This document shows positions 29,795-37,710 of a DNA stretch of 42,964 nucleotides, in pieces. Under the pieces are notes generated by a model. The model searched no databases. It was given only the letters and a program-made list of their open reading frames with translations, and was not told the DNA's origin. A program made the position numbers and the translations under genes. This stretch comes from a virus, in IMG/VR virus record IMGVR_UViG_3300050821_007730, positions 1-42,964 of that record. The stretch is one strand, 5' to 3'. The stretch's first letter is position 1, and each line of letters opens with the position of its first letter.

Positions 29795-30034
29795 ATGGCG
29801 AATAATCGGATCTACTTGCGCTGCACCTGTGGGGAAGAGCTGCTGCTCGCCAAATACTGGCCCTACCACGGAGGCTGGACGCACTGGACAGGGCCTCAAG
29901 ATCCCGAAGACCACCTAGCCAACTGGCTGTTGGCGCATTCCCACGACATTAGCCAGTGGGGCATTGAAGGCGGCGCGCCTTTCTCCCTCAAATACGAAAT
30001 CGAGCCTGCTAAAGTCGTGAATGATGCCAGATGA
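29795..30034 (+). CDS. Small protein of the antisense cassette between portal and scaffold
   Basis: A 79-residue protein with ATG 29795 and no strong Shine-Dalgarno. It has an N-terminal Cys pair (LRCTCGEELLL) and an aromatic His/Trp-rich middle (KYWPYHGGWTHWTGPQ, HLANWLLAHSHD) that could bind a metal. It reads opposite to the virion operon around it and overlaps the next gene by 14 bases. Function unknown; a moron-like gene is a reasonable guess. Confidence 0.6.
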   Translation: MANNRIYLRCTCGEELLLAKYWPYHGGWTHWTGPQDPEDHLANWLLAHSHDISQWGIEGGAPFSLKYEIEPAKVVNDAR

Positions 30035-30203
30035 TGCGAACCTGTCTGTCGGCGATGTCCTGACATTCCCGGAATGGGAGCGCGGGAAAGCCCTGCTCGC
30101 CGGGCCGTGCCGCGTAATTATGACCCACGGGGCGCCGGGCACCTTCCGCGTCGCGGCGATTGACCCGGATGGGACGGTTACCTTGGAGAAGCTGACGGAA
30201 TGA
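30021..30203 (+). CDS. Small beta-barrel-like protein of the antisense cassette
   Basis: A 60-residue protein from ATG 30021 (a second ATG follows at 30024). The pattern NLSVGDVLTFPEW...CRVIMTHGAPGTFRVAAIDPDGTV suggests a small OB- or SH3-like barrel. It overlaps the upstream gene and the downstream gene (ATGA). Function unknown. Confidence 0.5.
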   Translation: MMPDDANLSVGDVLTFPEWERGKALLAGPCRVIMTHGAPGTFRVAAIDPDGTVTLEKLTE

Positions 30204-30463
30204 CCCGCCGTGGCTTACTGGCCGCCCTGGCCGCCTGCGCGCTCGATCCGGAGCGGCTGCTGTGGAGGCCGGGGGCGAAACTAATCTCGATTCCGAAGGA
30301 CGAGTTTCGCCGGAACTACATTGAGCCGGCGCTCGCGGCCATGCTCAAAAAGATCCGCGAGCGGTACGCGGCGTCCGACCTGGCTTGGCAGAACATCTGC
30401 GAAGAGAGACGCCAGGAGTATTTCTCAGAAGCGACTTGGCCTAAGCCTGCGCGTTATCTGTAG
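30200..30463 (+). CDS. Small protein with a Tat-like leader in the antisense cassette
   Basis: An 87-residue protein beginning MTRRGLLAALAACALDPERLLW, with a twin-arginine-like RR-GLL hydrophobic leader, then PGAKLISIPK and a helical C-terminus (ALAAMLKKIRERYAASDLAW). The block 'LDPERLLW.PGAK.ISIP' recurs in phage proteins from general memory. Its 3' end overlaps the portal gene's end by 23 bases on opposite strands. Whether it is exported is uncertain. Confidence 0.55.
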   Translation: MTRRGLLAALAACALDPERLLWRPGAKLISIPKDEFRRNYIEPALAAMLKKIRERYAASDLAWQNICEERRQEYFSEATWPKPARYL

Positions 30464-32528
30464 GGGCTTGCGCTGCATCCTGAGCCGACTGTGCTGCCGT
30501 GGCCGCCGCCTGCTGGGTAGCCATCTGTTGCTCGTGCGCCTGATCCCCTGCTTGGAGACCCGCTTCGTGAGTCTGTTCTTGTAGCCGCTGCCAAACGTCT
30601 TCCACAAACTTGATGCGCTCATTGAGCTGCTGAGACTTGGTGGTGATCTCGGACATCGTCACCTGGGCTTCGATCTTCAGCTTTTCAATCGACATCCGAT
30701 ATTCGTTGTCGATGATTTTTCCTTGCTTCTCCAGTTGCAGTTTTTGCAGCTCGGCCTGGAGCTGCTGCACGAGCAACCCGGCTTGCTGGGCCTGCTGAAG
30801 CGCCGCGGCGAGCTGCTGCTGCGCCTGGCCGGTTTGATTCGGATCGGTGGGCGAAATGATTTCCGCCATCTCGTCGCCCTTGGGTCCCAGTTCCCGCATT
30901 TGAATCGCGAGTGACAGGAGCTTGGCGGCCTGGGGCGGCGCGAGGGGCAGCGTTTGTAAGTGCTCGATCAACGTGTCGAGGAAGCTCGCGGCCTCGTCCC
31001 GTTGGGACTGATAGCTCGGCGCGGCGGAAACTTCCAAGCCGTGGTCCGCTTCATCCGTGACCGGATAATGCACCATCTCGTTAGTCTTCGCGTCGAGGTA
31101 TGGCTCTTTGGTGTTCAGCGTCACGACCTTGTGCTTATCGTCCCGCTGCCGGAGGGCCATCTCCTGCTCGGTGTCATAGGTGACTGAGAGCCAGGACTGG
31201 ACTACCTTCCCGCACAATTCGATGCCGCGCTCGAAGTTATCCACGAAATGGAACGACCCCAAATCCTGCTGGGCCGTGATCTTCTCGAGGGCGACGCCGG
31301 ATTTTTCGTTCTGCCGTTGCGCGGAAGTGGGCAGCGGTGAGATACCCATGGCCGCTTGGATCGCGCGCCGGGCGGACTCTTTGGCAACTTCATAGGCCTC
31401 AAAATTCGGGGTGAAGGCTTCGCGCGTCGGCAGGTTCACGGTGATGCCGCGCTCCAGTGCCCAATCGGGATAGTCGGCTTGGATGAAGGCGCGCGGCTCG
31501 CTGTTGAGGTTCTTCCAGCCGTCCGCATCGCTTTCAAACTGCCCCTTCCATCCCTTGTACGGGACCTTGGGACTCAGTCCCGCTTCTTCCATCTGCTGAG
31601 TCACCAGATACGCCAGTGACATTTGCGGATCGCGCGCCAGGCGGACCAGGCTCGATAACGTGCGTGTCGCGACTCCGCCCTTGTCGATGTATCTCTGCTT
31701 CCCGATAAAGGGAATGATTGCGATGATTTCCCCCGGCTGGGGCAGGCGCTCCAAAATCTCGATGCCGTTGGTGATGTACTGCGTGACCTTCCGCTCCGGG
31801 CGGCCTTCCTCGGAATCGTCCACCTCGACGCGCCAGTATTCCGCCACCAGGACCTGCTTGTCCTGGAGCCAGTCTTTGGCGACGCGCATGTGCTCGCTGG
31901 TGAAGTCCCGAATCTGCGCCTTGGGATAGCGCCGCTTGAACTCTTCCTTTGGAACCGGGTCGAGCACGAAGCAGCCGCGGGCGTCGGACCAGTCGGCCTC
32001 TTTGCAGTCCGGATCAAATAAGACGGAGTCCGGATTTGCGATGTTTTTGATGCGGATTTCCTGATTCTTCGAGCCCCGCGTCAAATAACGGCGGGTGACC
32101 CGCACCCACCCGTAGGAACCTTCCAGCATGTTCTCATACGCGGTGATGTAGGCGTTCTGCGCGTGCGAGCGGTATTCGATGGTGCGGATCAGGTTCTCTT
32201 CGAACTCCGCGGACTTGTCGTTCGCCCCGTTGCCCTCGGGGTTTACCTTGATGCCGCGCTTATTCTGGCGGACGTTGTTCGCGGCCTGGTTGACGTACTG
32301 ATTTAATTCGTCGTGAGAGATGCAGGGGCGTCCGACGTCTTCGCGTGCTTTGCGGTCTTTCTCGTCCCAGGGGTCGCCCGATAGATACTTGCGGTCCAGG
32401 CGGCTCTCTTCCCGAATCTCTTTCCAGGCGTCGTCGTAGTATCTATATCTGTCGCGGATCTCCTGAAGCAGTTCTTCGTCTTCGGCAGTCACTTTCTGCT
32501 CGACAGGGTCGCGGTAGTCTATTGGCAC
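30441..32528 (-). CDS. Portal protein, P22 gp1-like
   Basis: A 695-residue protein of the expected size for a P22-type portal. Family signs include YRYYDDAWKEIREESRLDRKYLSGDPW, RPCISHDELNQYVNQAANN, AENMLEGSYGWVRVTRRY-like EGSYGWVRVTRRYLT, and NPDSVLFDPDCKEADWSD. The C-terminal 150 residues are a long Gln/Ala-rich coiled-coil helix (QQAQQAGLLVQQLQAELQK) like the P22 portal barrel. It starts at GTG 32528. The dodecamer forms the DNA entry vertex, binding terminase and the gp4-like adaptors. Confidence 0.85.
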   Translation of the reverse strand: MPIDYRDPVEQKVTAEDEELLQEIRDRYRYYDDAWKEIREESRLDRKYLSGDPWDEKDRKAREDVGRPCISHDELNQYVNQAANNVRQNKRGIKVNPEGNGANDKSAEFEENLIRTIEYRSHAQNAYITAYENMLEGSYGWVRVTRRYLTRGSKNQEIRIKNIANPDSVLFDPDCKEADWSDARGCFVLDPVPKEEFKRRYPKAQIRDFTSEHMRVAKDWLQDKQVLVAEYWRVEVDDSEEGRPERKVTQYITNGIEILERLPQPGEIIAIIPFIGKQRYIDKGGVATRTLSSLVRLARDPQMSLAYLVTQQMEEAGLSPKVPYKGWKGQFESDADGWKNLNSEPRAFIQADYPDWALERGITVNLPTREAFTPNFEAYEVAKESARRAIQAAMGISPLPTSAQRQNEKSGVALEKITAQQDLGSFHFVDNFERGIELCGKVVQSWLSVTYDTEQEMALRQRDDKHKVVTLNTKEPYLDAKTNEMVHYPVTDEADHGLEVSAAPSYQSQRDEAASFLDTLIEHLQTLPLAPPQAAKLLSLAIQMRELGPKGDEMAEIISPTDPNQTGQAQQQLAAALQQAQQAGLLVQQLQAELQKLQLEKQGKIIDNEYRMSIEKLKIEAQVTMSEITTKSQQLNERIKFVEDVWQRLQEQTHEAGLQAGDQAHEQQMATQQAAATAAQSAQDAAQAPTDNAQA

Positions 32529-33311
32529 TTACGCTGCTTTCGCTTTGGCCTTTGCCGCCGAAGTGCTACGGATCACTGTCGCGGGGATCTGCAGAGGAGC
32601 ATCCAGGCGCTTGGCTGCGATCTCGCAGTATTTCTCTTCGATCTCGATGCCGATGGCTTGCCGCTTCAAATTGCGGGCCGCTACCAAGGTGGTGCCTGAG
32701 CCCATGAAGGGATCGAGCACAGTCCCGGCCGCAACTGCCAGGAGTGCTTCGACGATGCGAAGCGGCTTCTGCGTAATGTGCTCACGCTCGTGTGGGGTGT
32801 TGCACTGATAGAAGCCTTCCGGGGCGAGGCCGGTCAAGGTTCGCGGGCCATTCGTTCCCCAAACGACGTATTCGCAATTATTCGCCCAGCGGCCCTGTGT
32901 GCGTCGACCGTTGGGTTTGTGCCAAGGCACGATTCCACGCCACACAATGCCGCCCGCTTGAAGGGCATCGGTCACGGTGGGGAGCTGCCTCCAGTCGGTG
33001 AAGAGAGCCGCGATGGCGCCGGGGCTCAAAACGCGCCGTGATTCATTCAGCCACAAACAGAGCCAATAACCAAACGACCGCTGGTCCCGGCTATCGCCAG
33101 AGAAAGAGAGTAGCTTGTGGCCGCTCACACTCTCCGTTTGAACATATTTCGAGTGAACGCTTTGCAGGCGATCGCCACAAAACATTCCTCCACTGCTGTA
33201 CGGCGGATCGGTAAGTAGAATGTCGGCGGCCTCATCGGGCAAGTCGGCAAGCACCTTCAGGCAGTCTCCGCAGTAGATAGTGATGCCTTTGGAACGGTAG
33301 TAAGGTTTCAC
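32529..33311 (-). CDS. DNA N4/N6 methyltransferase (DPPY first, beta class)
   Basis: A 260-residue enzyme with motif IV LTDPPYSSGG (residues 33-42) before motif I VLDPFMGSGTTL (198-209) and the motif X HITQKP (178-183) between, i.e. beta-class order. These methyltransferases modify cytosine N4 or adenine N6. The central variable region includes HKPNGRRTQGRW, a possible recognition segment. It overlaps the upstream gene by GTGA (33308-33311) and abuts the portal gene. It has no restriction partner nearby, so it is probably for protection from host restriction. Confidence 0.8.
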   Translation of the reverse strand: MKPYYRSKGITIYCGDCLKVLADLPDEAADILLTDPPYSSGGMFCGDRLQSVHSKYVQTESVSGHKLLSFSGDSRDQRSFGYWLCLWLNESRRVLSPGAIAALFTDWRQLPTVTDALQAGGIVWRGIVPWHKPNGRRTQGRWANNCEYVVWGTNGPRTLTGLAPEGFYQCNTPHEREHITQKPLRIVEALLAVAAGTVLDPFMGSGTTLVAARNLKRQAIGIEIEEKYCEIAAKRLDAPLQIPATVIRSTSAAKAKAKAA

Positions 33312-33841
33312 TTACACCCTGGGCACGTTTCGTATCCCGTGCCGGTCACGTTCTGGTATTTCCACCCTGCCAAGCGCGCATTACAAAACGCATCCGTTCG
33401 CGTGTCGCCGGTGAAGACGGCTTCGGCGGTGCACCTAGAGCAGACCAGCCAGAGGCGTTGCTTGGCGAAGGCTTCGTTTACGGCGGCCTGGGCCCCAGCG
33501 TCATCTTCGGCGACGGGCGCCGGCGTCTGCGTTTCGGGCACGCTGTACGGGTGAAAGTTCCCTTCCGCGTCGACCGTGGGCAACTGCCGCGCTTCCGCGT
33601 CCTGCTTGCCTTCGATGATGTAGTCTTCGAGCGGCCTTGCGGGGAAGCGCAGGTACGGGCGGAGAGACTCGTACATGTTGTGACGCTCTTCAGGGATGCA
33701 CTTTAGAAGCAACTGGCGGAAGTGATCATCATCGCGGATGAGGAATCCCAACTGCTGCACCATGCCGCGGGGATCGTCCAGTGTGGCCAGACCGAATCCA
33801 CCAAGGTAATCGTTGATCAGTTTCTTGGGTTGCCTGTTCAT
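33308..33841 (-). CDS. Hypothetical protein with C-terminal zinc ribbon
   Basis: A 177-residue protein. The N-terminus is helical (KKLINDYLGGFGLATLDDP, HFRQLLLKCIPEERHNMYE), then comes a Pro/Ala/Asp-rich linker and a C-terminal zinc ribbon with CSRC (about 133-136) and CPGC at the end. The organisation suggests a nucleic-acid or protein adaptor. It begins in an ATGA overlap (33838-33841). Relation to the following methyltransferase is only positional. Confidence 0.5.
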   Translation of the reverse strand: MNRQPKKLINDYLGGFGLATLDDPRGMVQQLGFLIRDDDHFRQLLLKCIPEERHNMYESLRPYLRFPARPLEDYIIEGKQDAEARQLPTVDAEGNFHPYSVPETQTPAPVAEDDAGAQAAVNEAFAKQRLWLVCSRCTAEAVFTGDTRTDAFCNARLAGWKYQNVTGTGYETCPGCK

Positions 33842-34092
33842 TCTTGGTCCGTTGGCTTTTCCATCCCTGCGGTAGAGATGCCTTTGAGGTTCAGGTGCTT
33901 CACCAGATGAGCACCCAGCTTGGCTCCATCGTCCGGGCCGAACACGTGCTCTTCGGAGGGCGGCCGTTCGTTGTAGATGCCGCCGTTCATGGTGCCTTCG
34001 CGCTTCGTCGCCTTGCGCTCGAACTCGTGCGTAACCGTGTGGCCGCCATTCTTGGCGACCCGGATGCGCATCTCTTCCAGTTCGTTTTTCAT
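33838..34092 (-). CDS. Small protein, unknown
   Basis: An 84-residue protein with a clear GAGGAGACACTCCC before the ATG 34092, so the longer frame from 34203 is rejected. The sequence is mixed (EEMRIRVAKNGGHTVTHEFERK, GAKLGAHLVKHLNLK) without a recognised domain. It belongs to the row of small genes between portal-side methyltransferase and the large terminase. Confidence 0.5.
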   Translation of the reverse strand: MKNELEEMRIRVAKNGGHTVTHEFERKATKREGTMNGGIYNERPPSEEHVFGPDDGAKLGAHLVKHLNLKGISTAGMEKPTDQE

Positions 34093-34310
34093 GGGAGTGT
34101 CTCCTCTTCGCCGTCGCTTGCTTGCAAGGCGTTTAAGCGCCTTCGGAGTAGTTCCATCGCAATCCAGTTGAGGGGTTTGCCGTGGAGCTCCGGTGACACG
34201 CATTCCGCCGGGGTGCCATTAAACGAATAGGCGAGGCCGCCAGTGGGCGATAGGGCGATAGTGACTCTATTCCCGGTTGCCGGATCTCGGGCGATCGCGC
34301 AGCCTTCCAT
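34089..34310 (-). CDS. Small protein, unknown
   Basis: A 73-residue protein starting at ATG 34310 and overlapping the next gene. Strand-forming start (GCAIARDPATGNRVTIALSP), a short loop, then a helix (NWIAMELLRRRLNALQASDG) make a small alpha/beta fold. No family recognised. Confidence 0.45.
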   Translation of the reverse strand: MEGCAIARDPATGNRVTIALSPTGGLAYSFNGTPAECVSPELHGKPLNWIAMELLRRRLNALQASDGEEETLP

Positions 34311-34311
34311 G

Positions 34312-34512
34312 TCAGCCCTTTTTCACAAGCCCGCCGGTCTGGACTCCAGCGGTCACGTGCTCATGACCCTCGGGCGGCCACAGGTCACCCGGCTTCGGGC
34401 TGTGGGCTTCATGGTCTCCGCGGAACACGGTCTGTTTCGTGCCGTCTTCCAGGTCCAGCATCAGATGGCCGTGGAGGCCCATCTTGTTGACTGCGACGAT
34501 TTTCTTTTGCAT
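34312..34512 (-). CDS. Small beta protein
   Basis: A 66-residue protein from ATG 34512, with AGGAG upstream (plus 34514-34519). The sequence MQKKIVAVNKMGLHGHLMLDLEDGTKQTVF reads as a small barrel with an acidic, His-rich end. Possibly a tail-gene regulator or decoration; unknown. Confidence 0.5.
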   Translation of the reverse strand: MQKKIVAVNKMGLHGHLMLDLEDGTKQTVFRGDHEAHSPKPGDLWPPEGHEHVTAGVQTGGLVKKG

Positions 34513-34515
34513 GTA

Positions 34516-34719
34516 TCAATCTCCTAAAATGCGGTCGGCTTTCGCCCGGATTCTGGCCGCCGCGGCGGGCGACAGCTTGCCCTTCTTCACCTGCTGGGTC
34601 GCGCGGGCTTTCGCGTTCGCGGCGTGGCCCTTATCCTCCTCCGGGTACTTACGCTGTTTAGGCTGCCCGAAGGCGGAATCCGGCAAGCGGTTGCGGGCGG
34701 CGGCTGCGAGTTTAGCCAC
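34516..34719 (-). CDS. Small basic protein of a DUF6582-like phage family
   Basis: A 67-residue Lys/Ala-rich protein with LPDSAFGQPKQRKYPEEDKG, HAANAKARATQQVKKG and a helical end. The line 'LPDSAF.....YP..D..HA.NA.AR' recurs in phage-encoded domains attached to or beside portal and capsid genes. It starts at GTG 34719, directly after the previous stop. It may be an accessory virion protein. Confidence 0.55.
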   Translation of the reverse strand: MAKLAAAARNRLPDSAFGQPKQRKYPEEDKGHAANAKARATQQVKKGKLSPAAAARIRAKADRILGD

Positions 34720-35217
34720 TTATCCCACCCGCTGGTAGAAGTACGCCATGCCGAACGGCGTGGGGCTGGCCTGCTTCTGCCAATGGGAGCCGTCAGGCAC
34801 CACCAGCACGTAGCCGACAGGCATCGTGTCCCCCGCCGGCACGTTGCGCACGTTGGCGGGCTCCGGAAGCGGCGGGGGCGGCGGCGGAATCGACGGGATG
34901 GGGGGCACGGTGGTAACCGGGTCCGTCCCGCGAATCACGTAGCTCCAGCCGTTCGAAGCTTTGACGGCCGCCCATGCCGCGGGGGGTTGGGGCGGGTTCG
35001 TGTTCGCAATCTTGCCGGCAATCACCGCATCGGCCCAATTCTGGAAGCCCACCTTGTAATTGAAGGTCAGGTTGGCGTTGAGCATCGCGGCCACGGTGGA
35101 GGCTTCGGCCACGTAGTTGGCGAGGGCCTTGTCAATGTCCGGGTTCGATGGCAGCGGCTCGTTAGGATTTGAGCCCAGTTGCGCGACGATAGCCTGGTCG
35201 ATTTCGGTTTGCGTCAT
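34720..35217 (-). CDS. Proline-rich structural protein
   Basis: A 165-residue protein with a helical N-terminus (TEIDQAIVAQLGSNPNEPLP, LANYVAEASTVAAMLNANL), a Pro-rich linker (PPIPSIPPPPPPLPEP, about 105-120) and a small C-terminal beta domain (PVGYVLVVPDGSHWQKQA). Such linker-joined domains are typical of virion or cell-surface proteins. Position in the terminase-side run suggests an accessory virion role. Confidence 0.5.
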   Translation of the reverse strand: MTQTEIDQAIVAQLGSNPNEPLPSNPDIDKALANYVAEASTVAAMLNANLTFNYKVGFQNWADAVIAGKIANTNPPQPPAAWAAVKASNGWSYVIRGTDPVTTVPPIPSIPPPPPPLPEPANVRNVPAGDTMPVGYVLVVPDGSHWQKQASPTPFGMAYFYQRVG

Positions 35218-35311
35218 GAGAGTGTTTTGTCCTTTGCCCGGGTAGGTCCCAGGCGATGGTTTCGATGGGGTCCGGATCGTCCCAGGTCAGGTCGAAATAG
35301 CGGTGATTCAC
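35162..35311 (-). CDS. Possible small gene overlapping the proline-rich gene
   Basis: A 49-residue frame from GTG 35311 whose first 30 residues look protein-like (NHRYFDLTWDDPDPIETIAW) but whose last part runs into the 34720-35217 gene by 56 bases. No Shine-Dalgarno. The overlap and lack of coupling make it doubtful; the upstream 95 bases would otherwise be non-coding. Confidence 0.3.
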   Translation of the reverse strand: MNHRYFDLTWDDPDPIETIAWDLPGQRTKHSHDANRNRPGYRRATGLKS

Positions 35312-35324
35312 GAGGTTGCCCGGG

Positions 35325-35690
35325 CTAGAAGGTGCCTTGCTTGCCCATGGCGCCATTCAGGGCGATCTGCCAATTGATCACGCCGCCAGCGTCTTTGAAC
35401 ACGAGCCACGACACAGTATTCAAGGGAGTTTGGGTGCCTGCTCCGGTGTTCCCTTGCGAGAAAGCGTAGAATGGCAGCGACGAAATCTGATTCAGCCGCA
35501 ACGAATCCCACGCGGTGGCAACCGTGGAGAAGCAGTACACCTGATACTGCCCGGCGAGGGGCCGCAATCCACAGTAAAGATCCGTCCCGATCGTCACCGC
35601 CACAAAGGTGGGGGTGACGGTATAGACCGGTGGTGTTTGGGCGAAGAGAGGGACCGCCAACAAACAAAGGGCCAGCAGTCCCTTTCTCAT
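35325..35690 (-). CDS. Exported protein in the terminase-side gene run
   Basis: The protein has 121 residues from ATG 35690 (AGGATGG eight bases upstream) or 124 from ATG 35699. It opens with a signal peptide (MRKGLLALCLLAVPLFAQ), then a beta-rich mature domain (VYTVTPTFVAVTIGTDLYCG, YQVYCFSTVATAWDS). Two Cys could form a disulfide in the periplasm. The second signal-peptide protein in the virion operon, which is unusual. No family recognised. Confidence 0.55.
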   Translation of the reverse strand: MRKGLLALCLLAVPLFAQTPPVYTVTPTFVAVTIGTDLYCGLRPLAGQYQVYCFSTVATAWDSLRLNQISSLPFYAFSQGNTGAGTQTPLNTVSWLVFKDAGGVINWQIALNGAMGKQGTF

Positions 35691-35700
35691 GGCATCCATC

Positions 35701-36135
35701 CTACGCGGCCGGCGGCGGAGGCGGGGGCGGAGGAGGCGGGGGCGGCGTCCCCACGTTGATGGCGATGGTATCGCTGCCCGGATCTTTCGGCACGGTCACG
35801 CTCGAAGCGGCGACGGCAACCGAGCTCTGCAGCACCAGTTGAACGGCGGGCGGAGGTGCGGCGGCGCCCATGAGGGTAAACGCCACGGAAAAGGCCGGGA
35901 GTTTCGATCCGTCCGAGGCGGTAGCGCTGAAATCCACGCTCACCGTCACGCTCTGGCCGGCCGGGATGGTGATCTTGGGTACGATCATATATTCGTTCGC
36001 ATTCGGCGTGCCCACCACATATGCGCTGGTGTAGTCGCTGACCTTCGCGGTTCCCGTGACTGGTTCTTGTTTTCCGTTGGTGTCCACGGGGACGACGGTG
36101 AAAATGCCAACTTGTCCTGGCAGAATGTTGCTCAT
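35701..36135 (-). CDS. Ig-like protein with a 12-proline tail
   Basis: A 144-residue protein: an immunoglobulin-like beta domain (IFTVVPVDTNGKQEPVTG, VPKITIPAGQSVTVSVDFSA), then a linker, a second strand set and a C-terminal run of 12 prolines before the stop. Translating such a run needs elongation factor P. It may be a decoration protein; the Pro tail could bind a partner's SH3-like domain, or be disordered. Confidence 0.55.
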   Translation of the reverse strand: MSNILPGQVGIFTVVPVDTNGKQEPVTGTAKVSDYTSAYVVGTPNANEYMIVPKITIPAGQSVTVSVDFSATASDGSKLPAFSVAFTLMGAAAPPPAVQLVLQSSVAVAASSVTVPKDPGSDTIAINVGTPPPPPPPPPPPPAA

Positions 36136-36166
36136 GTTCGTTTCGGTCTCCTTAACTTGAGTGTGC

Positions 36167-36358
36167 TTATGATACGATCCGCAGTTCGGAGCGATGCCGC
36201 GAGCTTTCGAAGCCGTTATCCCACTTGATCCTGAGCCGGAAGCCGTGTTTCTGAGTAATCACGCCGGCGTTTCCGGCAAACGGCCGCGACATATCCGACA
36301 CTCGCATACCGACGCGGAATTCTGTCCGACACCACTCGGGAAGGCGCTTGGCTGTCAT
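36167..36358 (-). CDS. Small SH3-like/KOW-like protein
   Basis: A 63-residue protein from ATG 36358; the longer frame from 36571 overlaps the terminase gene and is Arg/Ala low-complexity. The motif FRVGMRVSDMSRPFAGNAGV...FRLRIKWDNGFES suggests a small SH3-like barrel as found in RNA- or DNA-binding KOW proteins. Location between terminase and virion genes points to a packaging or head role. Confidence 0.5.
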   Translation of the reverse strand: MTAKRLPEWCRTEFRVGMRVSDMSRPFAGNAGVITQKHGFRLRIKWDNGFESSRHRSELRIVS

Positions 36359-36366
36359 CGGTAAAG

Positions 36367-37710
36367 TCAGCTCCAGGGGCTCGGCGGCGCGCTGCGCGGC
36401 CGGGGCTGCTGTGGCAGTTCCGCTTTCGGCTGGCGCACGGCGACGGCCGCCCCGCAGAATGCGGAGGACGCATGCGACGCCCAGTTGTGCAGCGGCTTTC
36501 TTTGCGAAACCCCTTCGGCGCTCAACGCGGGCCATTGGTAATGGCGTAACGCCTGTATCCCATCCGCGCACTTCTGTTCATCGAAGCGGCATGTGGGAAA
36601 CAGCGTGCGCGCCGCGTTGATCTGATCGGTAATCAGCATCTTCGGCACGATGCGCGGCTTGCGGCCGGCTTCCCGCATCAGCATCTCGATGGACATCTTG
36701 CGGTCGCCGCCCCCGGCCAGTTTCTTGTGAATGATCGTATCCACACCGTCGTGCGGCAGCCAGTCCGTGCCGTACAGATACTGCTTGTTTTGCAGCCGGA
36801 TCACCCAGTCGGCTATCTCGGTTGCGTTGGCCTCTTCATGGTCGATGAAATTGTGCCAGCCATCGTAGACCTGCACGAACCAGATTGACGTGACGTCGCC
36901 AAAGCCCAGATCCCACACCGTGTGCACCGGATACGCCCGGTTATAAGGCACGTTGCCGATGCGCTTCTCGGCGGTCGCGGCTTTCATGTGGGGGCCGAAG
37001 ATGGCGCCCTCTACCGCGCTATCGCATTCGCCGCCGTAGATGCAGAGATACTTAGCCTCGTCCGTCTCTTTGAGATGGGCGATGCGCGCCTTCGAGATTT
37101 CCGAAAGCCACAGATTGTCTTGGTAACCTGTCCGCACCACCACCGTGCCCGGCGGGGGATTCAGCACCCAGCGGACATAGGTCTGATCGGTGGCCAGCTT
37201 CGGGTTGAAACTGATCCAGATTTCCGCGCCTTCTTTGCGGATCGTCGGAACTACGGTGTCCCAGGAATTGGCGGACACATCGACGGCCTCTTCCACCCAG
37301 ATGCCGTCCAAACCCTCGTAGCTCTTGATCTGATTGACGTTATGGTGCAACCCCGCGAACACGAATTCCGTGAAGCCCGGCGATGCCATGGGCCGCCCGT
37401 ACATGCCGGCGGTTTGCAGCCTAGTGCCTACGATCCGCGATTTTTCGATGCGGTAGCCGTCCTGCAACCCCAGCCTGACGATTTGCTCCTCGAGGAGCTG
37501 GTGCACCGATTCCGCGAGAGACTGCATGGTTTCGCGCGCGCAGAGCCAGCGCAGCCGGTATTGCGTGCCCATGATGAGCAGCGCCTGCGCCATCGACCAT
37601 GACTTGATGCCGTCCCGGCCGCCGTAGAGAACCTTGGCCGGCGCCGGCTCAAACAGGAACCGGATCTTTTCCGGAAACTCGACTTCGTTCTGCGTGAGCT
37701 GCGGCGTCAA
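36367..37710 (-). CDS. terL: Terminase large subunit
   Basis: A 447-residue protein, slightly short for the family but complete. The N-terminal ATPase has Walker A-like YGGRDGIKSWS (residues 29-39, with Ile where Gly is usual before Lys), and Walker B DGIWVEEA (135-142). The C-terminal nuclease starts at WDLGFGD (266-272), with further acidic residues in YGTDWLPHDG, and ends HNWASHASSAF. It starts at TTG 37710, overlapping terS by 62 bases. It cuts and translocates DNA into the procapsid. Confidence 0.85.
   Translation of the reverse strand: MTPQLTQNEVEFPEKIRFLFEPAPAKVLYGGRDGIKSWSMAQALLIMGTQYRLRWLCARETMQSLAESVHQLLEEQIVRLGLQDGYRIEKSRIVGTRLQTAGMYGRPMASPGFTEFVFAGLHHNVNQIKSYEGLDGIWVEEAVDVSANSWDTVVPTIRKEGAEIWISFNPKLATDQTYVRWVLNPPPGTVVVRTGYQDNLWLSEISKARIAHLKETDEAKYLCIYGGECDSAVEGAIFGPHMKAATAEKRIGNVPYNRAYPVHTVWDLGFGDVTSIWFVQVYDGWHNFIDHEEANATEIADWVIRLQNKQYLYGTDWLPHDGVDTIIHKKLAGGGDRKMSIEMLMREAGRKPRIVPKMLITDQINAARTLFPTCRFDEQKCADGIQALRHYQWPALSAEGVSQRKPLHNWASHASSAFCGAAVAVRQPKAELPQQPRPRSAPPSPWS

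Noticed and set aside
36396-37624. Terminase large subunit inactive because Walker A lacks the Gly before Lys
   Set aside because: YGGRDGIKSWS keeps the Lys-Ser pair, and deviant P-loops are common in phage terminases; Walker B and the nuclease Asp are present, so the gene is treated as intact.
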